Part shown: positions 30,376 to 41,383 of the stretch, one piece after another
How the letters are laid out: each line of letters begins with the position of its first letter
How positions within the stretch are numbered: the stretch's first letter is position 1
Source of the DNA: Sclerurus mexicanus
Lineage: Eukaryota > Chordata > Aves > Passeriformes > Furnariidae
Direction of reading: 5' to 3'
DNA: 64,000 bases
NCBI GenBank assembly: GCA_013396755.1
Contig: VWZF01006828.1
Coordinates: forward strand, 1,025-65,024
Translations under genes and position numbers: made by a program
The notes under the pieces: model-generated
The model's input: only the letters and a program-made list of their open reading frames with translations
What the model was told of the DNA's origin: nothing
Databases searched by the model: none

Positions 30376-30419
30376 TAACCGCAATTAGTGACCTCACAGC
30401 GGTCAGTTAGCCGCGGTTA
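30376..30419. promoter_or_regulatory. Cluster of MYB-like YAACNG sites
   Basis: TAACCG on the plus strand at 30376-30381, TAACTG on the minus strand (30404-30409) and TAACCG on the minus strand (30414-30419) occur in 44 bp. An overlapping 7-bp inverted repeat (TAATTGC 30368-30374, GCAATTA 30381-30387) is present. Another CAACGG lies at 30253-30258, near the CHR-like element. Confidence 0.35.
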
Positions 30420-30572
30420 ACTACGAACTGTCGTCAGCGCGCTGTGGCAGCCGCCCTCGCCTCACGCCCGAGCCGCTCCCACGCTGAGGGCACAGCCTGG
30501 CAGCGCCTCGGGCACCAGCGGCGCTGTGAGGTAAAATCCTTCCCGGAATGGCTCCTCCTCCACAGGAGCGCG

Positions 30573-30625
30573 GACTGGTTCGGGTCGGGAGGGACCCCAG
30601 AGCCCACCCGCGCTGGCCCGGGGTG
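30573..30625 (-). mobile_element. Possible CR1 remnant
   Basis: The strings gactggttcgggtcgggagg and gaccccagagcccaccc resemble the antisense CR1 3' start, but the sequence then becomes GC-rich and unlike other copies. Either a very old fragment or chance. Confidence 0.4.
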
Positions 30626-30853
30626 CGATCCCCTGCGACATTAACGGAGCCCTGCCCTCCGTGAGGGCGAGCCCAGGCCCTGTCCTGGCCCCCCTGTCCC
30701 CGGGGACAGCCCCGCACACCGGAGGGGCTCCAGGGCTCCACAGAGCCGCCTCCTCCTCGTCCTCCTCCTCCCCCCCAGCCCCGCGGCCTGGCCGTGCTGG
30801 TGGGCCCAGGGCTCTGGGGGCGGCCCGGGGCCCCCTGGGGTCGGTATGGAGCT

Positions 30854-30872
30854 CACACACACACACACACAC
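30854..30872. repeat. (CA)n microsatellite
   Basis: About nine CA units upstream of DEPDC1. Confidence 0.9.
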
Positions 30873-30899
30873 CACGGTGTGCCCCCAGCGCCCTCCTCG

Positions 30900-32527
30900 C
30901 CCCGGCACTGCCTGCAGACACTCCGGAGGCCGCTCTGCCCAGCAGACATCGCACCAGCACGGCTCCCACTGCTGGGTTCTCCATCTCAGGCCCCCCAGAC
31001 CAAGCCTGCTTGTAACCCAGGAGGAATGACTAGCCCAGGAGTGTTTCATCCACCTCAGTGCAGCCATCCATTGGTCACACGCTTTAGCCACGCCACTCAT
31101 GCTTCTTTTATAGTCAATAAAGACACACAAGCACCTCAGACACTTTTACAGCAATGGATAAAACTATCACTGCAGAGAGAAAACTCACCAGCATAACAAG
31201 CAGCCTGAAGCTGCGTCAGACCCAAAGCTGCACCCAGAGAGAACAGCACAAATGAGAACCTAAACCCCACAGACACGTGTGAGTGCCTCCCAGCACACCC
31301 AGGGCTCAAACAGCACTGGCCACACTGGTTCCCCATCCAAACACACAGCAACAGAGGAGGGACGGCTGGGCTGCTTTTATGTGCTGGCTGAAGGAGCTGC
31401 AGGTGCCCCTCAAAGCTGGTTTCTGGTAACTCCTCTCAGCTGTTTGAGCTGTAGCACCTGCTGGAGACCGTTCAAAACTCAGTGAAGACTCATTGTTCTC
31501 AATGAGGACAATGTGTATTTTTGTATTAGATCCAAAAGCTTTAGGGATCCTTTTTATGACTTGTATGTTACTACAGCTCACCTCCCGTTCTCCTTTCCCA
31601 AACTGAGTGGTTGCCAAGGCACCAAGTGATGCTGATTTGCCCACTGAGCCAGGCTGTGGACCTGTGCAAGGGTATCAGTGAATTTCCTGATGATCTCAGG
31701 GAAATCTCCCTGAGGAAAGGCTGCAGAAAGTGATGACTCCAAGTGTTTCACAATGGATTACTTCCCATACTCCTTCTCCCAGGTCATTTAAAAAATGTCA
31801 TGCTCCACGTGTTTGCATCCAGCCTCCTGCCTGCAAATGATGTAGTACATTTTGTAAAGCTTCGTGTCTTGGAACAAGTGAAGAGATTTTAGGGACAGGT
31901 CTGACAAATACAGTAAAAGTGCTGTGCATTTTAATCCCTCCACATTCATGAATAGATGCTATCATCTGGAAATACAGGCAGCCTTAAAAATGATTGGAGG
32001 CTCCTTCAGGTCACTAAAAATATTCCTAGAGTCAGTTTGTATGGTTTTACAATGAGATTCCCTTATGCTTCTGTCTTTTTCTTTCCTTTCTTCTCATTAA
32101 AGAATAAAAACTACCCCCCCAAGTATCAACCCACACCAAGAGCATTGGGGGGACCCTTTCCATACAAAGTTCAGCAAAACACAGGAATGAAAAGTAATGG
32201 GAGAAGTGAAGCTTTATTTTCTGCTCCCCATTTATAATTGATGGTATCTACTACTAGGACAGTGGAAGAGAGAATAAAGAGAGATTAATAGAGTTCATTT
32301 GGAATGTCAAGGTTTTGGCCGTGCCTCTGGATTGTTTTTCACTGTGGGAGCTGGACATGCTTTGGTTGTACTGGTCTTTGTTCTACTGGTTTTTAGACAT
32401 AGAAACAGAGCTAATTTGAACCACTTAATACTGATCTCCTGATGTTTAGTGCAGCTGAATTAACATTCTTGGCCTTAAGTTCAAATAGGGAGTGATTTTA
32501 AAACATAAAACAATTCAGATTATAGAC
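30900..32527. other. Intergenic, nothing recognisable
   Basis: Mixed-composition single-copy sequence upstream of DEPDC1. Open frames are short and do not resemble known proteins. Any antisense or divergent transcript from the DEPDC1 promoter would start here, but no splice-linked exons are evident. Confidence 0.5.
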
Positions 32528-32705
32528 TATTGCCCAGAGAAGCTGTGGCTGCCCCTGGATCCCTGGGAGTGTCCACGGCCAGGCTGGACAGGGCTTGGAG
32601 CATCCTGGGACACTGGGAGGTGTCCCTGCCCATGGCAGGGGGTGGCACCGGATGAACTTTAAGGTCTCTCCCAACCCAAACCAGTGTGGGATTTTGTGAT
32701 TCTTT
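32528..32705 (+). mobile_element. CR1 LINE 3' fragment
   Basis: Sense CR1 with tgcccagagaagctgtggc, the ctgcccatggcagggggtgg hairpin, cccaacccaaaccagtgtgg and a terminal gattttgtgattctt. Confidence 0.92.
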
Positions 32706-33692
32706 AGCACAGCCAAGTGTTGGGTTTGATCTCTGGCAAGGCGAGGCACGTACAAGTGCAGTAACAGCCATGAGAGTTCTCTGCTGGCACAACAGGAGCA
32801 GTGGGGGAGAACTGAATATTTGTGTTTTGGGAGTACGCACAGGGAGTGGCAACGCTGAGAGTGGGGCCCAGCAGTGCCAGGAAGGGCTGGGAGGGTTTCA
32901 GGCTCTGTTGCTGCACTCCTGCTATTCCTTCATGCCCATCTCTGAATTATGGCTTGGGGGAGTTGCTTCTGTATTCACTGTAGGCGAAACAAATCGCCTG
33001 ATATTTAGTGGAATGAAACAAGCAACATAAAAATGTGTAAAGTTGAAAGATATGTGAGTCCTTAATGCAAAGCTCTTGTGGTAACAAGGCAAGAACTCAG
33101 CTGTACATTTCTGGGTGAAACATTTAAGCAATTCTTTTCCCCCAAGAACATTATGCATTATTTTTTGAGGATATTAAACACGGAGGGCTGGATTTTACTT
33201 GTTTTTCAATTTTTAATACAGACTTTACAAGAGCAACATTTTGTAGAACAAAGAACCTATTCTGGGCTGGATGTGCCTGGGGGGAAATGTGCATTGGAGA
33301 CAAATGGCAGCAATTGCCACCATTTCATTACAATGAAGTTTTTTCTTAGGAAAGCAGTTCTGTGGAATTTCACAGATTCCAGCTCACAGCATTCCGGCTG
33401 ATTTGCTGCTTTCTGGAGATGGAATGACTGTACTTGTCATTCCACAGACACTTTTCAGGAGGATTGCTGTGGGAACAAGAGACAAGGCCTGTGAAAGTCA
33501 TCATGAAAATTGTGTGAGAACTTAAGAGAAAAGAAAAATCTTGTTTTGGAGCTATATATTTTTCTATTCCTGCTGAACTTTACCCCATGACAGAGCCAGT
33601 AATCTGTTCAAAAAGCCACTCAGAGGGGAGGTTTTATGCAGTAGTGTAGAAAAAAAAAAAAAAAGAAAAATATAGGATAAATCCTGTAGGAC
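32706..33692. other. Intergenic, nothing recognisable
   Basis: AT-rich single-copy sequence; an A-rich tract at about 33648-33670 directly precedes the next CR1 copy. No coding or RNA gene is supported. Confidence 0.5.
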
Positions 33693-33955
33693 CTGAAGAA
33701 ACAGCTGGAGCTGTGCCAGGGCAGGCTCAGGTGGGATCTCAGGGAAAGGCTCTTCCCCCAGAGGGTGGTGGGCACTGCCCAGGCTCCCCAGGGCAGTGGG
33801 CACGGCCCCAAGGCTGCCAGAGCTCCAGGAGGGTTGGGATGATGCTCTGGGGCACAGGGGGTGACTCTTGGGGATGGGGCTGTGCAGGGCTGGGGGTTGG
33901 ACTGGGTGGTCCCTGTGGGTCCTTCCAGCTCAGGGCAGTCCATGATTCTCTGTTG
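33693..33955 (+). mobile_element. CR1 LINE 3' fragment (tgagctggaaggaccc subfamily)
   Basis: Sense CR1 with ggaaaggctcttcccccaga, ccaggagggttgggatgatg and ggtccttccagctcagggc, ending in ccatgattctc. Confidence 0.9.
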
Positions 33956-34049
33956 TTCAGCCTTGAATGATTATCTGAGATCTGCTCTCCCCTCAGTAAC
34001 TCAGGATCCCCAAGCACTTCCTCTCTCCCACAAACCCCAGAACCCCAGG

Positions 34050-34290
34050 ATATGCTGAGCTGGAAGGGACCCACAAGGATCATCCAGTCCAACCCTCAGC
34101 CCTGCACAGCCCCATCCCCAAGAGTCACCCCCNCTGCCCCTCCCCAGGAAGGTGTCCCTGCAGTGAGGTCTCCCCTCGGTCTCTTCTTCCCCAGCTGGAC
34201 ACACCAACTGCCCTCAGTGTCCTCACACTCCTCCCCTCCAGGTCCTGAGCCATCTCCTTTGCTTCATTTGGACACTCTGATGGCTCCACG
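34050..34290 (-). mobile_element. CR1 LINE 3' fragment (tgagctggaaggaccc subfamily)
   Basis: Antisense CR1 with atgctgagctggaagggac, catccagtccaaccctcagc and the ggaaggtgtccctgcagtga block. A single ambiguous base lies at 34132. It is only about 95 bp from an opposite-strand copy of the same subfamily. Confidence 0.9.
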
Positions 34291-34591
34291 TCCTTGAGGA
34301 ACTCTGAGTGCCATCAGCCCCTAAACTCAAACAACCTGAGCACTGTTATTTTTCCCCTGGGGTGATGGTGCATCAGCACCTTGTGCTGCTGCACCTGGCA
34401 GAGCCAGGATCACCCTGCTCCTTTCCTCAATCACTCCATGGTAATTAATCACTGCCTTTCCCAGCCCCCCAGCTGCTCCTGCCTAAGGAGCTCCCCGGAG
34501 CTGCCCCTCAGCCCCCTGCCCATCAGGGTGGGTCTCACCTGCGGGCTGAGGTCACTTCCCCTGCTGTTGGTTCATTGAAGTGGCCCCAGGG

Positions 34592-34677
34592 TATAAAATG
34601 TGTTTTCTGCCCCACAGAGCTCTCCTGCCAGGAGGTCTGAGAGGGATCCCTGAGGTGAGAAGCTGTCCTGACCCCAG
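34592..34677 (+). promoter_or_regulatory. TATA box with a possible non-coding first exon
   Basis: TATAAAA at 34592-34598 is followed by a purine/pyrimidine-balanced stretch and an excellent splice donor (CCCCAG, then GTAGGA) after 34677. A start near 34620 would give a first exon of about 58 nt with no ATG. No downstream acceptor can be assigned, so this is only a candidate. Confidence 0.3.
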
Positions 34678-37600
34678 GTAGGAAACTTACCTTGTTCTAG
34701 TGCTTCTCTTGGTCTTGTTTTTCTAACGTGAGCCTCTGAGTGGCTCTTTTCAAGTGGCTTGAAAAAATGTGTGCATATGCAGCTGAAGCTTTGAAATCTT
34801 GAATGATATAGGGGTTTTTTTTATGGCAATGCAGTCCCTTAACCTTTTAGAAGTTTAATTTGTCTTCTTATTGTTTCTTAAAGGATGTAAATGCCTCTTG
34901 GATTGTAAATAGCTCTAAATTTTGAGCTGAATAAACATGTTGAGAAGGAATGTTTGGAATATTTAGTGTAGAAATAATTCATAATACTCTTCTTATCGTT
35001 AACGATTGTAAGAGGAGAAAAGACTATCAAGTGGATGAGAGGGTGGTGTTAACTATATGCAGTAGGAGTAGCTGTAACATGAACATTGCACTGCTATGGG
35101 GTGATGTGCACAGTTTTGGAAGAGAAAATTGCTGTGATGTTCCATATCCTCCAACAATGAAAATGTGGGTGGGGCTGTGTGGTCCCTGACTGCTCAGGAA
35201 CACCAAGCTCCATTTATTTGGGTTAGTTTCAAGCAGTTTCAAAGCTTTGCAGGAGTGTTTAATCTATAATTAACAACTATTGCTTGAAACAGGCTCGGTG
35301 GGTGAAGGCTGTGGCTTTAATGAAAACCTGCTTTATTTTTAATGGCATCCAGAGATGCCACGTACAACAGTGCCACGGAAATAGTGATTTCAGCAGCTGT
35401 ACCTGAGATTGAGTGCTGATAGTAAGTAAGTCTCTGAAGCTCTGGCTTTGGGGGAAGGCTTTGCATGTACAGACATGAGCTGTCCAGGCTTCAAACACAC
35501 TTAATTAATACAGGCAGAGCGAGCTTGAGGCGTTTTTGAGCCAATCCAAAATTAGAGCCCTTTTGCTTTGCCTTTGGTATATTATTTATTAGTTTGTCAA
35601 AGGGTTTTTGTATCCTGTGTCATGGTATGTTAATTAACTTGTGCTTTTTCTCCCTGAGTCATTTGGCTGAAGATTTAATTAAATAGTGGGTGTTAAGTGT
35701 AATTTACTGAAGGGATTCAGCTGAGTTTGCTTCTTGCTGGCTTGGCTGAATTCTGAAGTTACTCCAGTACGGTGGTAGTACTTTCTTCCAGGGTGTGGGA
35801 TCTGGCCCAGTCTCCAAACAGGAGGGAATTCCTCTGCAAATGTATCTTTTCTCTGAAGAAAAAATTGAAATAACTTTGGCTACAGTTGCAATAATAAAAA
35901 TAGTTATTTGGGTGTTTTATGGATTCATCCGTGCCTGTTGCTGTTCTTGCTTGTGCTAATTCTAAGAGGGCTTGGAAAATATGTGTAAAAACTGGTAGTG
36001 CCTCACATTATCCAACAACTTCATCCAGGGAAGGGTGGACAAGCTTTTACTTTCTGAATAAAATAAATGGAAATAGAGGGAAACCAGCTGACTGTGTGGG
36101 AGTTTGATCAATTTTTTTCTTTTTGGGAGAGAATTAGGATGAATAGGATGCGTTGTATCTGCTCTTGAGATAGTTTTTAGAAGGGAGGGTACACACTGTG
36201 GGTTCCTATTGTGTGTGATGGCAAAATCAAATTTGCTCTGATAGCTTAATATCTGTACTTGGTATGCAATGCGTTTGGATCAATGGTATTTCATTGGAAA
36301 AAAGGCAAAATTTGCCTTCCATATGTCTATTTGTTCCTATAGCTTTGATTGAACTTGATTGATTTACTCCTGTCCTTGGAAAGAAAATGGATTTTGGGAC
36401 TCTGTGACAGACCTTTAACAAGCAGTTGTTGCAGATGTAGGTGTTTTCTGCCTGGTTCCCTTGTCCACCAAACTAGTGAATTGAGACCCCCCAAGCCCCC
36501 ACCAAGTGCAGTTTGAGTGAAGTTGGGTTGGAAAAGGCTCCTTTTGTGCAGTTGCTCCCGATGTGTTGCCTTTCAGTGTGTGAGCTGAGCACAGCTGTGC
36601 CCAGTTCCCTCACAAATGAGTCCAGCAGCTCTATTATTCCACAAATTTGGAGCAGCTGCTGCTCCAATCCAGCCTGATTTCACTTGCCCTTCCAGCTTTG
36701 CTCAATTGGTTTACTCCAAACATTTTGTAACTAAATCATTCATTTGGTTGCAGCCATCTGTACAAGATCCATTAAAATGCTTGGAGTGCAGCACAGTGCA
36801 AGGCAGTTGCTCAAAGGATGGGATACATTGGAGTATGGAGCTCTTACCCTGTGTATTCCCAACTCTGGCTGTTAGGAAATGGGAATCAAAAGGGGACAAT
36901 GCTCAGAGGAGGGTTGTCATTGTGGTGGTATTTGGGAGCAGGGAGGAAATGTGTTATCTGTGGTTTAGGCATTTATCTCGATGGTGCTTGGTGCTTCACT
37001 CATCCTCTGAAATGCAGATGTTCCTCCAGTGGAAGGTGGCAGCTGTGGGCATGTTAAACTGGGAGTGTTGGCAGGAAGCAGGGAAAAAGCTGCTTTGTTC
37101 CCTAGGAAATACAACTCAACACTTGCACAGGTACTTTTCCAGGGTTTTCCTGGATATTCTGTAGTGCCTAAAGGGCAATCCGAGTGAGCAGGTTTTGCAT
37201 GTTTGGGTTGTTATTGCTGCTGTTTGCTGTGCTGAGGCTGCACTGTTTGAACTAAAAATGTGGAATACAGTTCTCTCCTTACCTACTGAAAAGGCTTGGA
37301 AGGTCCAGACAGCTTGAAAAACCAGTAGGAGAGTGCATCAAGAAAATAGAAAGCACAAATTGTTCTTGGGAATAGTCCAAGGTCTTTCCAAATACAGGTT
37401 TCTGTGGAGGTGTCTGAGAAGTTTTTGGAAACAGGCTGTTTCTACCTGGCTGCTTGGAATAATGGGATCAATATCAAAACCAACTGGGGGCTTACAAAAA
37501 GGAGGGAGAGGGGCTTTTTTATATAGGCAGACGGTGCCAGCCCAAGGGGGAATTTGGGAATCTGCTGTGGGGTGCCTGAAGAAACAAGCCCTGGCTTTCC

Positions 37601-38721
37601 TGGGTTCAAGTCCTGCCCTGTTGTCTCTGCTCCCTGCGATGTGGCTGATCCCTCCACACGGTGGTGGTGTTGCTTTGTCCCGAGAAGTTATTTGCAGGAG
37701 CAGCTGGAGCCACGGGAACAGCTTGATTTGTCAAATGCAGCTGAATGACAACATGTTGATTGTGATAAATGTTCATGCAGTTTTCATGTCAGGGTGTGAT
37801 AATATCATGGCATCAATATTTGTGTAGAGGAGCAAGGCTACTGCTGCCAGCTCCCCAGGCAGTGCAGGATTTTCTCCCCCAGGAATTGTTCCTCTTTATT
37901 GCTGCTTTGTTCCCATGAGGGGGAAAAGAGATGAGCCTTTTTATTTTTCCCCAAGAGGACTTAAGAACACTGTGTTATTGGGCATAATTATAAAATTAAT
38001 GCTTTTGTTTGTGTAAAGGTGGTCTAGGCCCTTTGCTATGAGGAACAAATCAGTTCAGTTCATGTTGGCAGAGGTTTAAATGTGCCAAGGTGTTCTGCTT
38101 GGCAGCCTGTCCTGCCCGGGACAGGGTTCCTGCAGACACAGGTAGTGGGAGCTGCTGCTCCCTGAGCTCCTGAAGTAACTCCTGACACAGCCCAGATCTC
38201 CTTGGCCAAGTATCTTGCAGGCCCTGTGAGGCTACAAAATCCTTCCTGAAAGTCTGGGAAGTGGCCAAAGCCTGAAAAAAAGGTAATTGAAAAGTCCTTG
38301 AGATCTGTGAGTCTTTGGCAGCCTGTGTTTATGGGCTGGGATTTAGATCAGGAGCTTGAGTAGGAATTAAAAAGACCAACCAAAACTAAACCAAAAGGCC
38401 CCAAACCAAGAGAAAACCCGACTTGACTCTGGTTGGGAGAGCAAACTGAGTGATGTGGTGTGGGCTCTTCCATCCCATTTTAGCTTTGTTGTGGAAAGTG
38501 CTTTTGTGCTGGAAATCAGTTTTGGGGGCAGGTGCTGCTTCTGTTTGGGCTTCCATGAGCACTGGAAAACTGTTGACCTTGAAGTAATCCTCTGATTTTG
38601 TCCTACTTGGAAACAGAGCATCTCCTTGGACAGAAGGAAACAGCAATGGAATCTGTTCTTAGGGAGCTTTCTATGGGGAGTTGTGTGTTCCTTAGGATGT
38701 CACTGCTCAGTTACTGGAATG
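34678..38721. other. Intergenic, single-copy, no gene seen
   Basis: About 4 kb of AT-rich sequence with scattered short open frames that lack similarity to anything I recognise. No CR1 copy is apparent, which makes it the longest repeat-poor stretch in the second half up to this point. Confidence 0.5.
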
Positions 38722-38888
38722 CTGGCACAGGGTGCCCAGGGAAGCTGTGGCTGCCCCTGGATCCCTGGGAGTGTCCAAGGTGAGGCTGGACAGGGCTTGG
38801 AGCACCCTGGGACAGTGGAAGGTGCCCCTGCCCATGGCAGGGGATGGGATGAGCTTTAAGGTCCCTCCGCATGCAAATCATTCCAGGC
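38722..38888 (+). mobile_element. CR1 LINE 3' fragment
   Basis: Sense CR1 with gtgcccagggaagctgtggc, caaggtgaggctggacagg, the cctgcccatggcagggga hairpin and aaggtccctccgcatgc. Confidence 0.92.
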
Positions 38889-40589
38889 TTGCATGATGTT
38901 CCTGGCACACGTGCTATTCCTGTGCAGCAGGAGTGAAGCACCCTGCGGTGGATGCTGCTGTGCACTTGAGGCGTTAATATGGAATTTAATTTCAATGTGC
39001 TTTAAAAAAGGGCAATTCTGTGCAAGTCCAGAGTTTGGGGTTGGGGCAGGGCTGCCCTCGGTGCTTTTCCATGAGCCTCCTGCTAGGGCAACTCCTGCGT
39101 GTTTACCCCAGACTCACAGCAATGCTGCAGTGTAATTTGCTATCAGTTGGCTTTGAATTCAGCTTTCTCCAGTTGTTGTACTTAATTTCTTTGTAAGCTG
39201 TGGTCAAAAATGTCAGTAATTTTAATTTTTTCTAGGTCACTGTATGCTGTTATCAGCTGGTCCCCTTTCTATCAGGTTACAACTATTCAGTGTTAGCCAG
39301 CAGTATTTTAAAATAAATATTCACTGACTGAAAAAGAGATGATATTCTAAAATTGTTAGAGCTGCTTGTTACAAATGACCTTTGTGCAATAGTAGGTTAT
39401 TTTGTTTAAATAGAAGGCTTAAAAATAAGTTCATTTCAGCAGAGCAGATCTCAACAGAGAATTGCTCGACCATTAACTGAGCTGATGAGCTCGGGAACAG
39501 GAAGGAATTCCAGGGCTGCTCCGGGTTTAGTGCCAGCTCTTGGGGCGGCCAAGGAGGAGAGAAGGGCTTGATCTTTTCTGTGTGAGTAATTGGGTTGGGG
39601 AGAACCTTGTGAATAACCAGAGAGCCAGGGAAGGATGGAAGGAGGAGACATCAAAGTGACCAACATGATGGAGCTGGGAACTGCTCCAGAGAACAACAGA
39701 AAACTCGTAGCCTCATGTTGGACCGTGTTTGATGGTGTTTCCCAAAAAAGACAAACCTGTGTCCATCTCTGAAGTCTGGCTCCTCTCACCTTAGACATGT
39801 GCCTCAAGTGTATCTTTTCCCTTCACAATTCTGTTTTTCAGCCTCTGTGTTCAGCCAGGCTGAGAGATTCATGCCCTGGCTTCTCTTCAGCTTCTGTTTC
39901 TGGCCTGGTGAATATTTATGAGCAGTAAAACATCCTGTCCAGAATAGTTAGTAGCAGAGGGATCATGGTAGGGAGGTCGTGTCCTCGGTCCACCCAGGAG
40001 CTCTCAGCCATCTCATCCAAGTGCCTGAACTCAGGGTTAAATGCTGCTTCAGGAAAGTGAAGCTTTTTTCCCCCTCTGGGCTTGTGTTCAAGAATTATAG
40101 GCAATCTCTTTTCTACCTGTAGGAGAATGGGAACAGTAATGAAATAGCAAAGGTTTTCTCATGAGGGACTCCTCCAGAAGAGCCAGTCCTCAGTGCTGAG
40201 CAATCTCCCCAACAGGAAATCCAACCAGCCCTATCTTTAATTAGCTTGGCATCCATTCTTTCAGCCAGTTTTCTCCACCCTTGATAGCACACTTCCAACA
40301 CCTCTAATTTTAGACTGGATGTATGTATGCAGATGGAGCAGTGCCAGAAGTGTAGTAATATGCTGAGAACTGATTTGATGGAAACGTGACTGGTGCTGAT
40401 GGAAACGTGCCCAGCTGCCCACACTTGGGGAGTCAGAAATTGGAGGGGGCTGTGGGTTGGCATTGCCAGTTGGGTGGGTTTCCAGCACCAGTGTCTCTCA
40501 CAGGTGTCCACAGGCTGCTCTGCTTCCACCCAGAGGGGCCAGGGCTGCATTTGTGCAGCAGTTTGTTCATGTGCTGGGTGGGAGCTGAT
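38889..40589. other. Intergenic, no gene seen
   Basis: Single-copy sequence without recognisable coding or RNA features. Confidence 0.5.
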
Positions 40590-40910
40590 CTGCTGGAGGG
40601 CAGGAAGCTCTGCAGAGGGACCTGCACAGGCTGGATCCATGGGCTGGGGCCCACGGGGTGAGGGTCGACAAGGGCAAGTGCTGGGTCTTTCACTTGGGTC
40701 ACAGTCGCCCCATGGAACACTCCAGGCTGAGGGAAGAGTGGCTGGACATCTGGGAAAGGCCTTGGAGTGCTGGTGACAGCAGCTGGGTGTGGATCTGGGT
40801 GGGCAAGAAGGCCAATGGCCCCTGGGCTGTGCNCAGGGTGGGGACAGGGCACAGGGTGGGCTCCGTGGGCTGGCAGGGCTTTTCCAACCCCAGGGATTCT
40901 GGGATTCAGT
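40590..40910 (+). mobile_element. CR1 LINE fragment reaching the end of ORF2
   Basis: The string gacaagggcaagtgctgggt with tcacttgggtcaca is the degenerate end of the CR1 reverse-transcriptase reading frame, followed by the 3' region (ggctggcagggcttttcc, gggattctgggattc). One ambiguous base lies at 40833. No intact protein is encoded. Confidence 0.8.
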
Positions 40911-41224
40911 GACTAAGGTGCTTGTTTGCAGGGCATTACCTTTGCTGTGAATGGGGCTGCACAAAATGCTCCTTAAATCCAAAATGTGAATTCAGGTTGG
41001 GGAGAAGCTCCACGGAGTATTAAGCACTTGTTGACTTGAGATCAGACAAAGCCACCCAGAATTTACACTAATCCTGAACTCTCAAAGCATGTGCAGGTTT
41101 GAGCTTCAGTTCCTCTTGATCTCAGTGTGAGTTAAACTCTGGGCAACCCTTTGAACTTGGCTTCTGAGAAGAAATTTGGGCAGTTCAGCTTCTAAAGCCT
41201 TCAGATCATAGAGATGAAATATAT

Positions 41225-41383
41225 AGCCCAGGGTGGACTCCCCATCCCTGGAAGTGTCCATGGCCAGGCTGGATGGGGCTTGGAGCACCCTGGGCTGGTG
41301 TAAAGTGTTCCTGCCCATGGCAGGGGTGGGACTGGGTGAGCTTTGAGGTCCCTCCCAACCCAAACCATATGATTCTATGAATT
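41225..41383 (+). mobile_element. CR1 LINE 3' fragment
   Basis: Sense CR1 from the ctggaagtgtccatggcc block through the ctgcccatggcaggggtgg hairpin to cccaacccaaaccatatgat and tctatgaat. Confidence 0.92.

Larger units (their letters stand above)
29560..30490. promoter_or_regulatory. CpG-rich island over DEPDC1 exons 1-2 and promoter
   Basis: CpG dinucleotides are dense from about 29560 to 30490 and sparse on both sides. The island covers exon 2, the gap, exon 1 and about 250 bp of upstream DNA. No TATA box is visible near the start, consistent with a housekeeping or cell-cycle CpG promoter. Its minus-strand purine-rich repeats in exon 1 have strong G-quadruplex potential. Confidence 0.75.

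Noticed and set aside
29685..30410. Plus-strand and minus-strand open frames over 200 codons around the N gap
   Set aside because: N runs and CpG-rich, stop-poor sequence lengthen the frames artificially; only the DEPDC1 minus-strand exons match a known protein.
40433..40852. Open frame near reverse-transcriptase-like sequence
   Set aside because: This is the degraded end of a CR1 ORF2; no catalytic motif remains.
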